Notes under the pieces: generated by a model
Database searches by the model: none
The model's input: the letters and a program-made list of their open reading frames with translations, nothing else
What the model was told of the DNA's origin: nothing
Shown here: positions 17,325-26,285 of the stretch, one piece after another
Layout of the letters: each line of letters opens with the position of its first letter
Numbering within the stretch: position 1 is the stretch's first letter
Position numbers and translations under genes: made by a program
Assembly: GCA_944363975.1 (NCBI GenBank)
Contig: CALVVU010000005.1
Coordinates: 1-64,000 of the forward strand
Source: Candidatus Coprovivens excrementavium
GTDB taxonomy: Bacteria > Bacillota_I > Bacilli_A > RF39 > UBA660
DNA length: 64,000 bases
Direction: 5' to 3'

Positions 17325-19325
17325 TTAATCTATAAATTCTAATTCTTTAATAATCTTTTTAAACTGTGGATAATCATTAAAGTTATTAACAATATTATCT
17401 TTGATAAACTTCTTAGTATCTTCTTTACATTGAACTAATATCTTATAGTCTCTTCTTATATCAGCTAATTTAAATACCATATCTCCACTTTGTCTTGTTC
17501 CAAATAAATCACCTTCCCCACGTAATTCAAAATCTTTCTCACTAATATAAAAACCATCATTACTTTCTTCCATTACCTTTAATCTCGGTGTATCCATATT
17601 ACTTATTAAATAACAATATGATTGTAAATCATTTCTTCCAACACGTCCTCTTAATTGGTGTAATGTTGCTAATCCAAATCTTTCAGCATTAAATATAACT
17701 ATCATCGTTGAATTTTTTACATCAACACCTACTTCTATAACAGTTGTACTAATTAATACTTTAGTCTCTCCATTTTTAAATCTTTCCATTACTTCATCTT
17801 TATCATTATTTTTCATTTTACCATGAAGTATTTCAACTTTTATTTTATTATTAAAAGCTACATCAAATTTCTCTTTTAATTTGACTACATCATTTAAATT
17901 ACTCTCTCCATCTTCATCCTCTATTAAAGGAGCAACTACATATATTTGATGTCCTTTCTTTATTTCCTCTAACATATGAAATAAGATTTTTTTTAATTCT
18001 TTTTCTTTTAATACTTTAGTTATTATTTCTTTTCTACCATTAGGTTTACTTTTTATAATCGATGTATCCATATCACCATATAAAGTTAAAGCATATGTTC
18101 TAGGTATTGGTGTTGCACTTAAATATAAAACATCACACATAATACCTTTATTTTGTAAGTTACTTCTTTGATTAACACCAAAACGATGTTGTTCATCTGT
18201 AATAACTAAACCTAAGTTATTAAATTTAACATTTTCACTAATTAAGGCATGTGTCCCAATTAAAATATCTATTTCTCCATTTTCTAACTCTTTATATATT
18301 TTATTTTTTTCAGATTTTTTCATACTTCCTACTAAAAGAGCAATTTTTATTTTAGTTTTCTCAAATAATTTAGTCATTCCTTCATAGTGCTGTCTTGCTA
18401 GTATTTCTGTCGGTGCCATCATACTTGATTGATAACCACCTAAATAATTAATATACATACCTATTTCAGCTACACAAGTTTTACCACTACCAACATCACC
18501 TAATATTAATCGATTCATTCTCTTCTTATCTATTAAATCATTATATATATCATTAACTGCTTTTATTTGATCTTCTGTTAATTTAAATGGTAATTCATTT
18601 ATAAATTCATCTACTTTATCTCGATCTACATTTCTACTTAGTCCAACATTATTTAAATCATATTTATATTTTAAATAATTCATTTTAAACATAAATATAA
18701 AAAATTCTTCATATATTTCACGTAGTCTTGCTTTTTTTAAATTAATAGTACTTTGTGGAAAATGAATATTTTTAGCTGCTTCTAACTTATCTATAAATTT
18801 ATATTTATTTTTTAAATATAAAGGAATAAAATCTTCTAATTCTATTCTCATATTAAAGCATTCTAAAACTAATTTAGATATCGAACTAGATTTTATTCCT
18901 TTAACTAAATGATATACTGGTTCTATTTTAGTTTCTCTAATTATTTCAAATTTAATATCACTAGCTATAAAATTATTCTTTTCTCGATCATATTTACCTA
19001 TTAAATTAATTATTCTTCCTAACTTTAAATGTTGTTTATAAAATGCTCTATTAAATATAACAACATTAATTAAGTAATTATCTGTTCTAACTCTAAAAGT
19101 CATTCTATTAAAGTTCTTATTTATATAGTTAACTCTTGATTCAGTATCAACAATTCCTTTTATTGTTACTGTCTCCCCATCTCTAGCTTCTATTAATGGA
19201 ATAACTTTTATAATATTATAACGATATGGATAATATAGTATTAAATCATTTATAGTATATAAATTTAATTTAGCTAATAATTCTAATGATTTTTCTCCAA
19301 CCCCACGAATCTCTTTAATATCCAT
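17325..19325 (-). CDS. recG: ATP-dependent DNA helicase RecG
   Basis: A 666-aa double-strand DNA translocase that remodels stalled replication forks and Holliday junctions. The N-terminal wedge (OB-fold) domain is followed by SF2 motifs: Walker A GDVGSGKT near residue 275, DEQHRFG, SATPIPRT, STTVIEVGVDV and QLRGRVGR. The C-terminal block GEGDLFGTRQSG is typical of RecG. The length matches the family. The open frame starts at 19355, but GGTGAT stands just before ATG 19325, which gives the usual N-terminus (MDIKEIRGVG). It is transcribed divergently from the 19.6-kb RNA and coiled-coil gene. Confidence 0.97.
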   Translation of the reverse strand: MDIKEIRGVGEKSLELLAKLNLYTINDLILYYPYRYNIIKVIPLIEARDGETVTIKGIVDTESRVNYINKNFNRMTFRVRTDNYLINVVIFNRAFYKQHLKLGRIINLIGKYDREKNNFIASDIKFEIIRETKIEPVYHLVKGIKSSSISKLVLECFNMRIELEDFIPLYLKNKYKFIDKLEAAKNIHFPQSTINLKKARLREIYEEFFIFMFKMNYLKYKYDLNNVGLSRNVDRDKVDEFINELPFKLTEDQIKAVNDIYNDLIDKKRMNRLILGDVGSGKTCVAEIGMYINYLGGYQSSMMAPTEILARQHYEGMTKLFEKTKIKIALLVGSMKKSEKNKIYKELENGEIDILIGTHALISENVKFNNLGLVITDEQHRFGVNQRSNLQNKGIMCDVLYLSATPIPRTYALTLYGDMDTSIIKSKPNGRKEIITKVLKEKELKKILFHMLEEIKKGHQIYVVAPLIEDEDGESNLNDVVKLKEKFDVAFNNKIKVEILHGKMKNNDKDEVMERFKNGETKVLISTTVIEVGVDVKNSTMIVIFNAERFGLATLHQLRGRVGRNDLQSYCYLISNMDTPRLKVMEESNDGFYISEKDFELRGEGDLFGTRQSGDMVFKLADIRRDYKILVQCKEDTKKFIKDNIVNNFNDYPQFKKIIKELEFID

Positions 19326-19384
19326 ATATATCACCATAATTAGTATATCATACATATGTTTTGCTTGTTTAAATAATCTTTTTT

Positions 19385-19411
19385 ATTATATACATTTTTT
19401 ATTTTTGTCAA
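19385..19411 (-). promoter_or_regulatory. Probable recG promoter
   Basis: Minus strand TTGACA (19411-19406) and TATAAT (19390-19385), 15 bases apart. A TAATAA at 17 bases is an alternative -10. Confidence 0.55.
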
Positions 19412-19531
19412 AAATTTCTTCTAAAACAGCTTTTGTAATAAGTATTTTTTATATTAATTTTTATTAAAAAAAAGCCCTTTTATAGCCAAGAAATTTTTTG
19501 CAAAAAAAAGCATTTTTTTGTCATAAAATCG

Positions 19532-19560
19532 TTGACAAAATAAGCTCAAACACTTAATAT
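19532..19560 (+). promoter_or_regulatory. Promoter of small RNA 2 / leader
   Basis: TTGACA (19532-19537), a 17-base spacer, TAATAT (19555-19560). Confidence 0.8.
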
Positions 19561-19566
19561 ATGAAG

Positions 19567-19668
19567 TACCAATTCACTTTACGGCGAATTGGTGCTAGTA
19601 TCACACTAGCCAACCCCTTTTTATTCTTTTTGGAGTTGTTCTCAGGGGGACAACTCCTATTTTTTTTG
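19567..19668 (+). ncRNA. Small structured RNA 2 or transcription-attenuating leader (unassigned)
   Basis: A transcript of about 100 nt with a strong promoter and a strong terminator. Hairpin 1 is CCAATTC/GAATTGG (19569-19575/19586-19592). Hairpin 2 is GCTAGT/ACTAGC (19594-19599/19605-19610). A linker with CCCCT (19614-19618) follows, then the terminator stem, whose loop holds TCAGGGGG. CCCCT can pair with AGGGG in that loop (pseudoknot). It ends 38 bases before ATG 19706, so it is either an independent small RNA or a riboswitch-like leader of the coiled-coil gene. I could not match it to a known class. Confidence 0.6.
19632..19667 (+). terminator. Terminator of RNA 2 with G-rich loop
   Basis: An 8-bp stem GGAGTTGT/ACAACTCC with a 10-base loop TCTCAGGGGG and a long T-run. 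Confidence 0.85.
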
Positions 19669-19705
19669 CCTTAAAGTTATGTTAAAATAAAAAAAGGTGA
19701 TTTCT

Positions 19706-21754
19706 ATGGAGCAGCACTCTCTCTTAAAAAGAATAATTAATTTCTTTAAAATTTTACTAATTACAATAATTGGTCTTATTAAAAAAATTTTTAATATTCA
19801 AAATAAAAAAGAAGTAAGAAAAGTAGAACAAGTAAATCAACAAAGTATAAAAGAAAAGCAAATTAAAGCTTCATCTAATGCTTCTTTACCAGATACTGAT
19901 AATATTAAAACAAATCCTCACAATTCAAAAGATTCAAATGACGAAGAATCATCTGATAATATAATTTTGACTCTTCCTAAACAAAAAATTGAAAATATCA
20001 AAAACCTAAATAACCAAACCCAGCATAATTTTTTTACTCAAGAAAAATTAGAAGAATTAATTGATAAAGAATTAGAAGAAGTTTATAAAGAACAAAAATT
20101 AAAAATTAAAGAAGCTCCAAAAGAAATAAAAGAGCAAATTAAAGAAATAAAGAAAATAGTTATTCCTAAAATAAACGATAAAATTATTAAAGAAAATTTA
20201 AAAGAAGAAGAAGTTATTAAAGAAATAAAAAAAGAAGTAAAAGAAATTATAAAAGAAAAACCTTTATTTCCTGAAATTAAAAAAGAAGAACAAAAAGAAA
20301 ATATTTATTATATCGCTCATCCTAAACAACCGCAGATTACTACACCAACCAATAATCCACCTAAAATTAAAAAACAACCAATTGTTCAAATTCCAACAAC
20401 AACTAAAATAAATCAAAATATTTTAAATTCCAAAGCATCGATGATAAAAAATACCGATACAATTCCAGAACCAAGTATCAAAAATGAACTCAAAAATGCT
20501 GCTCTTTCAGCTTCAATCATTACTGCTGCTTCAGCTTTAGAATTAATAAAACCCACAGAAAAAGCTAAATCACTTGAAAATAAAGAACAATCTAAAACAG
20601 AAATAAAAGTAGAAAAACAAACTACTACTTCAAATCAAATTCAAGATGAACCACCTATAGAACTACCAATATTAAAAAAAGTAGAAGATGAAATAATTGA
20701 AGTTCAAGAAAAAATGCCCGAAGAAATAAAAGAACTAGCAGAACTTCAAGAAATAAAAGAAGAAATAGATAAAAAAAATAAAGAACTAGATAAACAAGAA
20801 ATATCATTAGATCAACCTACACAACAAAAAAAAGAAGAAATAAAAGAAATTATTCGCGATACTGAAATTGCTGCCATAACTAAAACAACAGATTCTGTTA
20901 TTGAAGATTCTAAACAAGAAATAAAAAAGGAAGAATTTGAAAATAAAGACTATGATCGTATAGAAAGACAAATCGATCATATGCTTAATGACATAACTAA
21001 TACCTTTTTACGTTATGGCGATAAATTAACACCAACTCAAAAAGAAAAACTTCAACGAGAAGAAAAAAAATTACAAGCTACTAAAGAACAAATACATCAA
21101 AGTAAAGAAAATGATATTAAAACAGAAAAAAATCTCCTACAAGGAGATATTCATGAAGCAGAAATACTTGGTCTTCAAGAAGAATTAAGAAAAATGAATA
21201 TCGAATACAAAGAAAAAGTGTCTGATGATTTACTAAAAAGAATGGATAAATTAGAAGGAATGACTAGAGAACAAGTTGCTAACGCTGATAAAAGGATCTT
21301 AATGAAACGACTAAACAAAGCCTCTTTACTTTTAGAAATGACCTCTATTCTAGCATTCCCTTTTATCAGAAATAAATATTTCTTCTATTTTACCATCGGT
21401 TTAATTATAGATAACCATTTTAACTTCATAAATGCCTTCTGGCGACGTAAAGTTAATAAATATGAACCAGCAGACCTTTCTAACATAAAAAAAGGCCAAG
21501 ACGCCTTAAATGGCGCCTTAGACTTAACATTCAAAAACATAGTTGAACTAGATTACTTAGAACAACAAGCTATTTCACGTTATCCAGAACTAGCTTATGA
21601 CCCCAACTTTATAAGTCGTATAACTAATCTTCGTATTCATCTAAACAATCAATACAACAAACTAATGCGTAAAAACAAAGTAATGGAAAAATACTATTTA
21701 AAAACTAAACACCAAAGAAAAATACTTCAAAAAGAAGACAAAAAAGCTAATTAA
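19706..21754 (+). CDS. Lys/Glu-rich coiled-coil membrane protein, unknown function
   Basis: A 682-aa protein that I do not recognise. Residues ~10-30 form a hydrophobic helix (FFKILLITIIGLIKKIF). Residues ~50-450 are extremely rich in Lys, Glu, Ile and Gln, with low-complexity EIKE-type repeats and long predicted coiled coil. Residues ~540-600 contain a hydrophobic pair (LEMTSILAFPFI, YFFYFTIGLII) with a conserved-looking C-terminal helical domain. It might be a structural or scaffold protein at the membrane. GTG 19697 belongs to the ribosome site (AAAGGTGATTTCT), so ATG 19706 is the start. The terminator-bearing leader upstream may control it. Confidence 0.8.
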   Translation: MEQHSLLKRIINFFKILLITIIGLIKKIFNIQNKKEVRKVEQVNQQSIKEKQIKASSNASLPDTDNIKTNPHNSKDSNDEESSDNIILTLPKQKIENIKNLNNQTQHNFFTQEKLEELIDKELEEVYKEQKLKIKEAPKEIKEQIKEIKKIVIPKINDKIIKENLKEEEVIKEIKKEVKEIIKEKPLFPEIKKEEQKENIYYIAHPKQPQITTPTNNPPKIKKQPIVQIPTTTKINQNILNSKASMIKNTDTIPEPSIKNELKNAALSASIITAASALELIKPTEKAKSLENKEQSKTEIKVEKQTTTSNQIQDEPPIELPILKKVEDEIIEVQEKMPEEIKELAELQEIKEEIDKKNKELDKQEISLDQPTQQKKEEIKEIIRDTEIAAITKTTDSVIEDSKQEIKKEEFENKDYDRIERQIDHMLNDITNTFLRYGDKLTPTQKEKLQREEKKLQATKEQIHQSKENDIKTEKNLLQGDIHEAEILGLQEELRKMNIEYKEKVSDDLLKRMDKLEGMTREQVANADKRILMKRLNKASLLLEMTSILAFPFIRNKYFFYFTIGLIIDNHFNFINAFWRRKVNKYEPADLSNIKKGQDALNGALDLTFKNIVELDYLEQQAISRYPELAYDPNFISRITNLRIHLNNQYNKLMRKNKVMEKYYLKTKHQRKILQKEDKKAN

Positions 21755-21769
21755 AATTAGCTTTTTTTT
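21741..21769. terminator. Bidirectional terminator
   Basis: agctaatt/aattagct stem flanked by A-run and T-run. It contains the stop codon of the coiled-coil gene and serves both converging genes. Confidence 0.85.
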
Positions 21770-21793
21770 ACAACAATTATTTATAAACATTAA

Positions 21794-22495
21794 CTATTTA
21801 TTATCTTCTAAAGAAACTTTATGATCAATATATTTCCACAATCTTCCATCATATCCATTTTCCTGTTTATATACTTCATCTATAACTTTACAATGTTCTC
21901 TAACTCTGTTAGCTGAATTATCAGTTTGCTCACAAGAAGTCATAATCAAATATTTATATTGACTCTTTAAATAATTTATACAAAATACAAATTCATCATC
22001 ATCAGTTACCATTTTATTTAAATTAGTAGAATTTTGTTCATTTGGAAAAACCAAAAAATCATTTTCAAACTTGCCATTCTTTAACAAGATATAATAAACA
22101 GCAACATTATCTCTAATTTCTAAGGCCGCTGGAGTATCAGCACACCTATATCCATTCCATTTTATAAATTCATCATAATCTCCTTTTATAATTTCATAAG
22201 AAACTTTTTCAACATAATTCTTTATTGCTTCCATCTTCAACTTAAATTCCTTTCCTTTATTCTCAATTATATTAACATCACCTGTTTTTAAATAATCATC
22301 TATTTCTTTTAAAGATAAATTTAATTCTTTTAACATAATTATTTTCTTTATTTCTTCAATTTGATTATCAACATAGTATCTATAACCAGTAAAATCATCA
22401 ATATATGATGGTTTAAATAAATCAATTTCATCATAATATCTTAAAGTTTTAATTGGTACATTAACCCTTTTAGAAAAATCACCTATTTTATACAT
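21794..22495 (-). CDS. MerR-family transcriptional regulator
   Basis: A 233-aa protein whose first ~70 residues are a MerR winged helix-turn-helix (IGDFSKRVNVPIKTLRYYDE, then DDFTGYRYY). A dimerisation helix follows, then a ~120-residue C-terminal effector domain that I cannot assign. MerR proteins untwist promoters with an overlong 19-bp spacer on ligand binding, and such a promoter stands upstream of this operon (22809-22839). It is therefore probably autoregulated together with the small Cys-rich membrane protein. It starts 15 bases after that gene, with AGGAGAT before the ATG. Confidence 0.9.
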   Translation of the reverse strand: MYKIGDFSKRVNVPIKTLRYYDEIDLFKPSYIDDFTGYRYYVDNQIEEIKKIIMLKELNLSLKEIDDYLKTGDVNIIENKGKEFKLKMEAIKNYVEKVSYEIIKGDYDEFIKWNGYRCADTPAALEIRDNVAVYYILLKNGKFENDFLVFPNEQNSTNLNKMVTDDDEFVFCINYLKSQYKYLIMTSCEQTDNSANRVREHCKVIDEVYKQENGYDGRLWKYIDHKVSLEDNK

Positions 22496-22510
22496 TCTAT
22501 TATCTCCTAT

Positions 22511-22783
22511 CTAAAATACGCCCATTATTAAACCAACTATAATAAGTATAGCAGATAATAAGAATAAAGTACTAGGAGAAAAAGGAATATTATCGTAAGT
22601 TTTACTATCTTCCAACAACTTTCCTACCAACTCCTTATCTCTAAAATCTTTTTCAAAATTATTACAATTTTCATCTGTAACATATACATAATCTTTTTTT
22701 AATTTACAATAATATAAAGCCCCACTTACACAACCCTCCTTTTTATTATTAATATCTAAACATTTACAATAAGCGCATTTCAT
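22511..22783 (-). CDS. Small Cys-rich single-pass membrane protein
   Basis: A 90-aa protein. The N-terminal half has a cysteine pattern (CAYCKC near residue 3, then C18, C27 and C40) that could bind zinc or another metal. The C-terminus is one transmembrane helix (FLLSAILIIVGLIMGVF), leaving the Cys-rich part probably in the cytosol. It shares the MerR-type promoter and is the first gene of the two-gene operon, so it is the likely target of the regulator. A role in metal or thiol sensing is a guess. GGGGGAAT precedes the ATG. Confidence 0.8.
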   Translation of the reverse strand: MKCAYCKCLDINNKKEGCVSGALYYCKLKKDYVYVTDENCNNFEKDFRDKELVGKLLEDSKTYDNIPFSPSTLFLLSAILIIVGLIMGVF

Positions 22784-22808
22784 ACTTATTCCCCCTTTGT
22801 TAAAAGGA

Positions 22809-22839
22809 GAATATCATTACAGTTAACTGGAGAGTCAAA
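22809..22839 (-). promoter_or_regulatory. MerR-type promoter/operator with 19-bp spacer
   Basis: Minus strand TTGACT (22839-22834), a 19-base spacer containing CTCCAGTTAACTG (near-palindrome CAGTTAACTG), then TATTCT (22814-22809). A 19-bp spacer with a dyad inside is the hallmark of MerR-activated promoters. Confidence 0.8.
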
Positions 22840-22847
22840 TCATAATA

Positions 22848-22874
22848 AAAAAAGAGCGATTACTCACTCTTTTC
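22848..22874 (-). terminator. Terminator of the PFOR gene
   Basis: aaaagag/ctctttt stem overlapping the stop codon, followed on the minus strand by a T-run. Confidence 0.7.
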
Positions 22875-25800
22875 TTCACTCAATTTCTTATAATATTCAT
22901 AACGTTTCATAGCTTCTTGTTTATTTAATTCTAAAACTTCTTTAGCTATTTCAGGATTCTTCTTAACTAAACTATTATATCTAACCTCATTATTTAATAA
23001 TAACTCATACTTACTAAAATCAGGTTCTCTACTATCTAAATATAATTTATCCTCTACCGGATTATATCTCATTAAAGAAGTATATCCACAATCAACAACT
23101 AATTTCTGTTCACTTGTAGCATTACTCATACCACCCTTAATACCTTGTTCAATACAAGGACAATAAGCAATAATTATAGAAGGACCATCATGTTCTTCAG
23201 CTTCTTTAAAAGCTTTTATTGTTTGCATAAAATTACTACCTAAAGAAACATTAGCTACATAACAATTAGGATATCCCATCGCTATTTTAAATAAATCTTT
23301 TTTAGCAGTTCTCTTTCCATTATCCGCAAATTGTGCAACTTGACCTATTCTAGAAGACTTACTAGCCTGTCCACCAGTATTAGAATATACTTCAGTATCA
23401 AGTACTAAAATATTAACATTCTCTCCTGAACTTAAAACATGATCTATTCCTCCAAAACCAATATCATAAGCCCATCCATCTCCACCTAAAGTCCATACAC
23501 TTCTAGCTGGAACATAATTAATTAAATCTTTTAATTCTTTTGGAATATCTAATTTTTCTAATTTATCTTTTAATTTAAATGTAATATCAAAATTCTCTCT
23601 ATTACTTAACCATTCATTAAAGATATCTCTTACTTCTTCATTAACACTATTTAAGTTATCTTTCATTATTTTCTCAATACGATCTCTTGTCTTATTATAA
23701 CTTAATAGCATTCCATAACCAAATTCAGCATTATCTTCAAATAAAGAATTAGCCCATGGAATTGTATAAGGAGTACTTGGTACACTACCACCATATATAG
23801 AAGAACATCCTGTTGCGTTAGCAATAACTAATTTATCACCAAATAATTGTGTTAATAACTTAATATAAGGTGTTTCACCACATCCAGCACAAGATCCACT
23901 AAATTCAAATTTAGGTTTTATAAATTGACTTCCTTTTACTGTAAATTTAGGGAATAAATTGTCTGGATTTTCATGATTTTCAAATAATTCTTGAGCACGA
24001 TCTTGCATCTCTTGATTATATTCACCAAAACCTAAAGCTTTTACTCCACCTTTACCAGGACAAGTATTAATACATAAACCACAACTAGTACAATCAGCCT
24101 CTGATACAACTATTTCATAATTATATTCTGGTTTACCTATCATTGGAATACCATGTTCTTTATCTTGATGAACAATTGGTCTTATTACAGCATGAGGACA
24201 AACTATTGCACATTGACCACATTGAATACAAGCATCACTATTCCATTTTGGTACCATAGTACTAGTTTTTCTTTTTTCATTTTTAGATAATCCACAAGGG
24301 AATGTACCATCACGATACTTAATTAATTCACTAACTGGTAATAAATCACCACGACGAGCATTTATCTCATCAAATATATTTCTCTTAATATTAACATTCT
24401 CTTCTACTACATCAAGATTAGTATCAACTAATACTAAGTTATCTAAAGCTTTCTTAATAGCTTCTTTATTAGCATTAACTATTTCTTCTCCCTTAGTAGC
24501 AAATTGTTTTTCAATAGACTTATTAACTACTGTCAAAGCATCAGGATAAGAAATAAAATGTAATATAATCATTTCCATTATTTTACTTATTTTACCTTTT
24601 ATTCCTGCATCTAAAGCTATTTTATCAGCATCTATTATATATAATTGAACATTTTTCTTCTTAATTATATCTTTTACTTTATTAGGTAAATATCCATTTA
24701 ACTCATTAACATTCTTCGTAGTATTAATAACAAATATTCCATTATCTTTAATATCATCTATCATATCAAACTTAAATAAATATTCATCCTTTGTAACAAC
24801 TACTATCCCAGGATTAGTAACATAAAATGGTGCATTAATTTGTTTATCACTTATTCTAAGGTTACATATAGTAACTCCCCCACTTTTCTTAGAATCATAT
24901 TGATTATAACTTTGAACAAATTGATTAGTACCAGAACCAACTATCTTCATAATGTCTTTGCTAGTACTTACCATTCCATCACTACCAAAACCAAATATCT
25001 TAATTTCTTTAGCTCCTAAATCAATTGTATAATTTTCTTTAGGTAAACTTAGATACGTAACATCATCTTCAATTCCGATAGTAAAATTATTCTTTAATTC
25101 ACCTTGTAACATCTTATAAACACTATATATTTGATCAGGTGTCGTATTTTTACTAGATAAACCATATCTTCCACCAACTACCTCTATATTAGTATTCTTT
25201 AAAACACTACAAACATCTAAGTATAAAGGTTCTCCAATACTACCAGGTTCTTTAGTTCTATCTAGTACTGCAATTCTCCCTACTGAATTAGGCAATGCAT
25301 TCATAAAGTATTTAGAACTAAATGGTCTATATAAATGAACTTCTATCAATCCAACTTTATATCCTTTAGAATTCAAATCATTAACAACTAATTTTATAGT
25401 ATCACAAACACTACCCATAGCAATAATTACTTCTTTAGCATCATTACTTCCATAATAATTAAAAGGTTTATAATCTTTTCCTGTTAATTTATTTATTTCT
25501 TCCATATAATTATTAACTATATCAGGCATTTTATTATACAATTCATTTCTTGCTTCAACTGATTGAAAATAGATGTCTTCATTTTCAGCCATTCCTTTTT
25601 GAATATTAGCATCAACATTTAACATTCTATTTTTAAATTCTTTAACTTTATCAAAATCTACTAATTTAATTAAATCTTCATCATTTAATTCTTGTATTTT
25701 ATTAACTTCATGACTTGTTCTAAAACCATCAAAGAAATGTAAAAAAGGTAAACTGCCTTTTATTGCACTTAGATGTGCAACAGCGCCTAAATGATTAGCT

Positions 25801-26234
25801 TCTTCGACATTAGTTGAAGCTAGCATGCAAAATCCTGTTGCTCTTGTCGCATAAACATCAGAATGATCTCCAAAAATAGAAAGAGCATGTGTTGCTAAAG
25901 TTCGAGCTGCAACATGAATAACCGCTGGTAGACACTCACCCGCCATTTTGTACATATTAGGAATCATTAATAAAAGTCCCTGTGATGCTGTAAAAGTCGT
26001 TGCTAAACTACCAGCTAACAAAGCACCATGCATTGTTCCTGCTGCTCCAGCTTCGCTTTGCATTTCAACTACTTTTACTGAATCATTAAAAATATTTTTT
26101 TTATCACTATGACTCAACACATCAACTTCTGCTGCCATTGGACTACTTGGTGTAATAGGATATATACTAGCTATTTCACTAAATAAATAAGCAACATCAG
26201 CACAAGATTTATTCCCATCAATTATTTTATACAT
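22860..26234 (-). CDS. nifJ: Pyruvate:ferredoxin (flavodoxin) oxidoreductase
   Basis: A 1124-aa homodimeric enzyme of anaerobes that converts pyruvate and CoA to acetyl-CoA, CO2 and reduced ferredoxin using TPP and three [4Fe-4S] clusters. The N-terminal pyrimidine-binding domain (IYPITPSSPMAAE) is followed by a CoA-binding region, a ferredoxin domain (CIQCGQCAIVCPH and CTSCGLCINTC, residues ~670-740), CAGCGETPY, and the TPP pyrophosphate site GGDGWAYDIGFGG. The length is normal. ATG 26234 is chosen over TTG 26237, with AAAGGAAG upstream. It is the only gene of its unit and the main metabolic clue in the window. Confidence 0.97.
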   Translation of the reverse strand: MYKIIDGNKSCADVAYLFSEIASIYPITPSSPMAAEVDVLSHSDKKNIFNDSVKVVEMQSEAGAAGTMHGALLAGSLATTFTASQGLLLMIPNMYKMAGECLPAVIHVAARTLATHALSIFGDHSDVYATRATGFCMLASTNVEEANHLGAVAHLSAIKGSLPFLHFFDGFRTSHEVNKIQELNDEDLIKLVDFDKVKEFKNRMLNVDANIQKGMAENEDIYFQSVEARNELYNKMPDIVNNYMEEINKLTGKDYKPFNYYGSNDAKEVIIAMGSVCDTIKLVVNDLNSKGYKVGLIEVHLYRPFSSKYFMNALPNSVGRIAVLDRTKEPGSIGEPLYLDVCSVLKNTNIEVVGGRYGLSSKNTTPDQIYSVYKMLQGELKNNFTIGIEDDVTYLSLPKENYTIDLGAKEIKIFGFGSDGMVSTSKDIMKIVGSGTNQFVQSYNQYDSKKSGGVTICNLRISDKQINAPFYVTNPGIVVVTKDEYLFKFDMIDDIKDNGIFVINTTKNVNELNGYLPNKVKDIIKKKNVQLYIIDADKIALDAGIKGKISKIMEMIILHFISYPDALTVVNKSIEKQFATKGEEIVNANKEAIKKALDNLVLVDTNLDVVEENVNIKRNIFDEINARRGDLLPVSELIKYRDGTFPCGLSKNEKRKTSTMVPKWNSDACIQCGQCAIVCPHAVIRPIVHQDKEHGIPMIGKPEYNYEIVVSEADCTSCGLCINTCPGKGGVKALGFGEYNQEMQDRAQELFENHENPDNLFPKFTVKGSQFIKPKFEFSGSCAGCGETPYIKLLTQLFGDKLVIANATGCSSIYGGSVPSTPYTIPWANSLFEDNAEFGYGMLLSYNKTRDRIEKIMKDNLNSVNEEVRDIFNEWLSNRENFDITFKLKDKLEKLDIPKELKDLINYVPARSVWTLGGDGWAYDIGFGGIDHVLSSGENVNILVLDTEVYSNTGGQASKSSRIGQVAQFADNGKRTAKKDLFKIAMGYPNCYVANVSLGSNFMQTIKAFKEAEEHDGPSIIIAYCPCIEQGIKGGMSNATSEQKLVVDCGYTSLMRYNPVEDKLYLDSREPDFSKYELLLNNEVRYNSLVKKNPEIAKEVLELNKQEAMKRYEYYKKLSEEKSE

Positions 26235-26262
26235 CAAAATCTTCCTTTCAATTAATTATTAT

Positions 26263-26285
26263 AAGACTTTCTTAATATGAAAGTC
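26263..26285 (-). terminator. Weak terminator after the glucosaminidase-like gene
   Basis: gactttc/gaaagtc stem with a 7-base loop overlapping the stop at 26272. The following tail is only T/A-rich. Confidence 0.5.

Noticed and set aside
19569..19592. Guanidine-II (mini-ykkC) riboswitch at RNA 2
   Set aside because: Hairpin 1 has an ACGG in its loop, but the loop is too long and hairpin 2 lacks the second ACGR loop required by the class.
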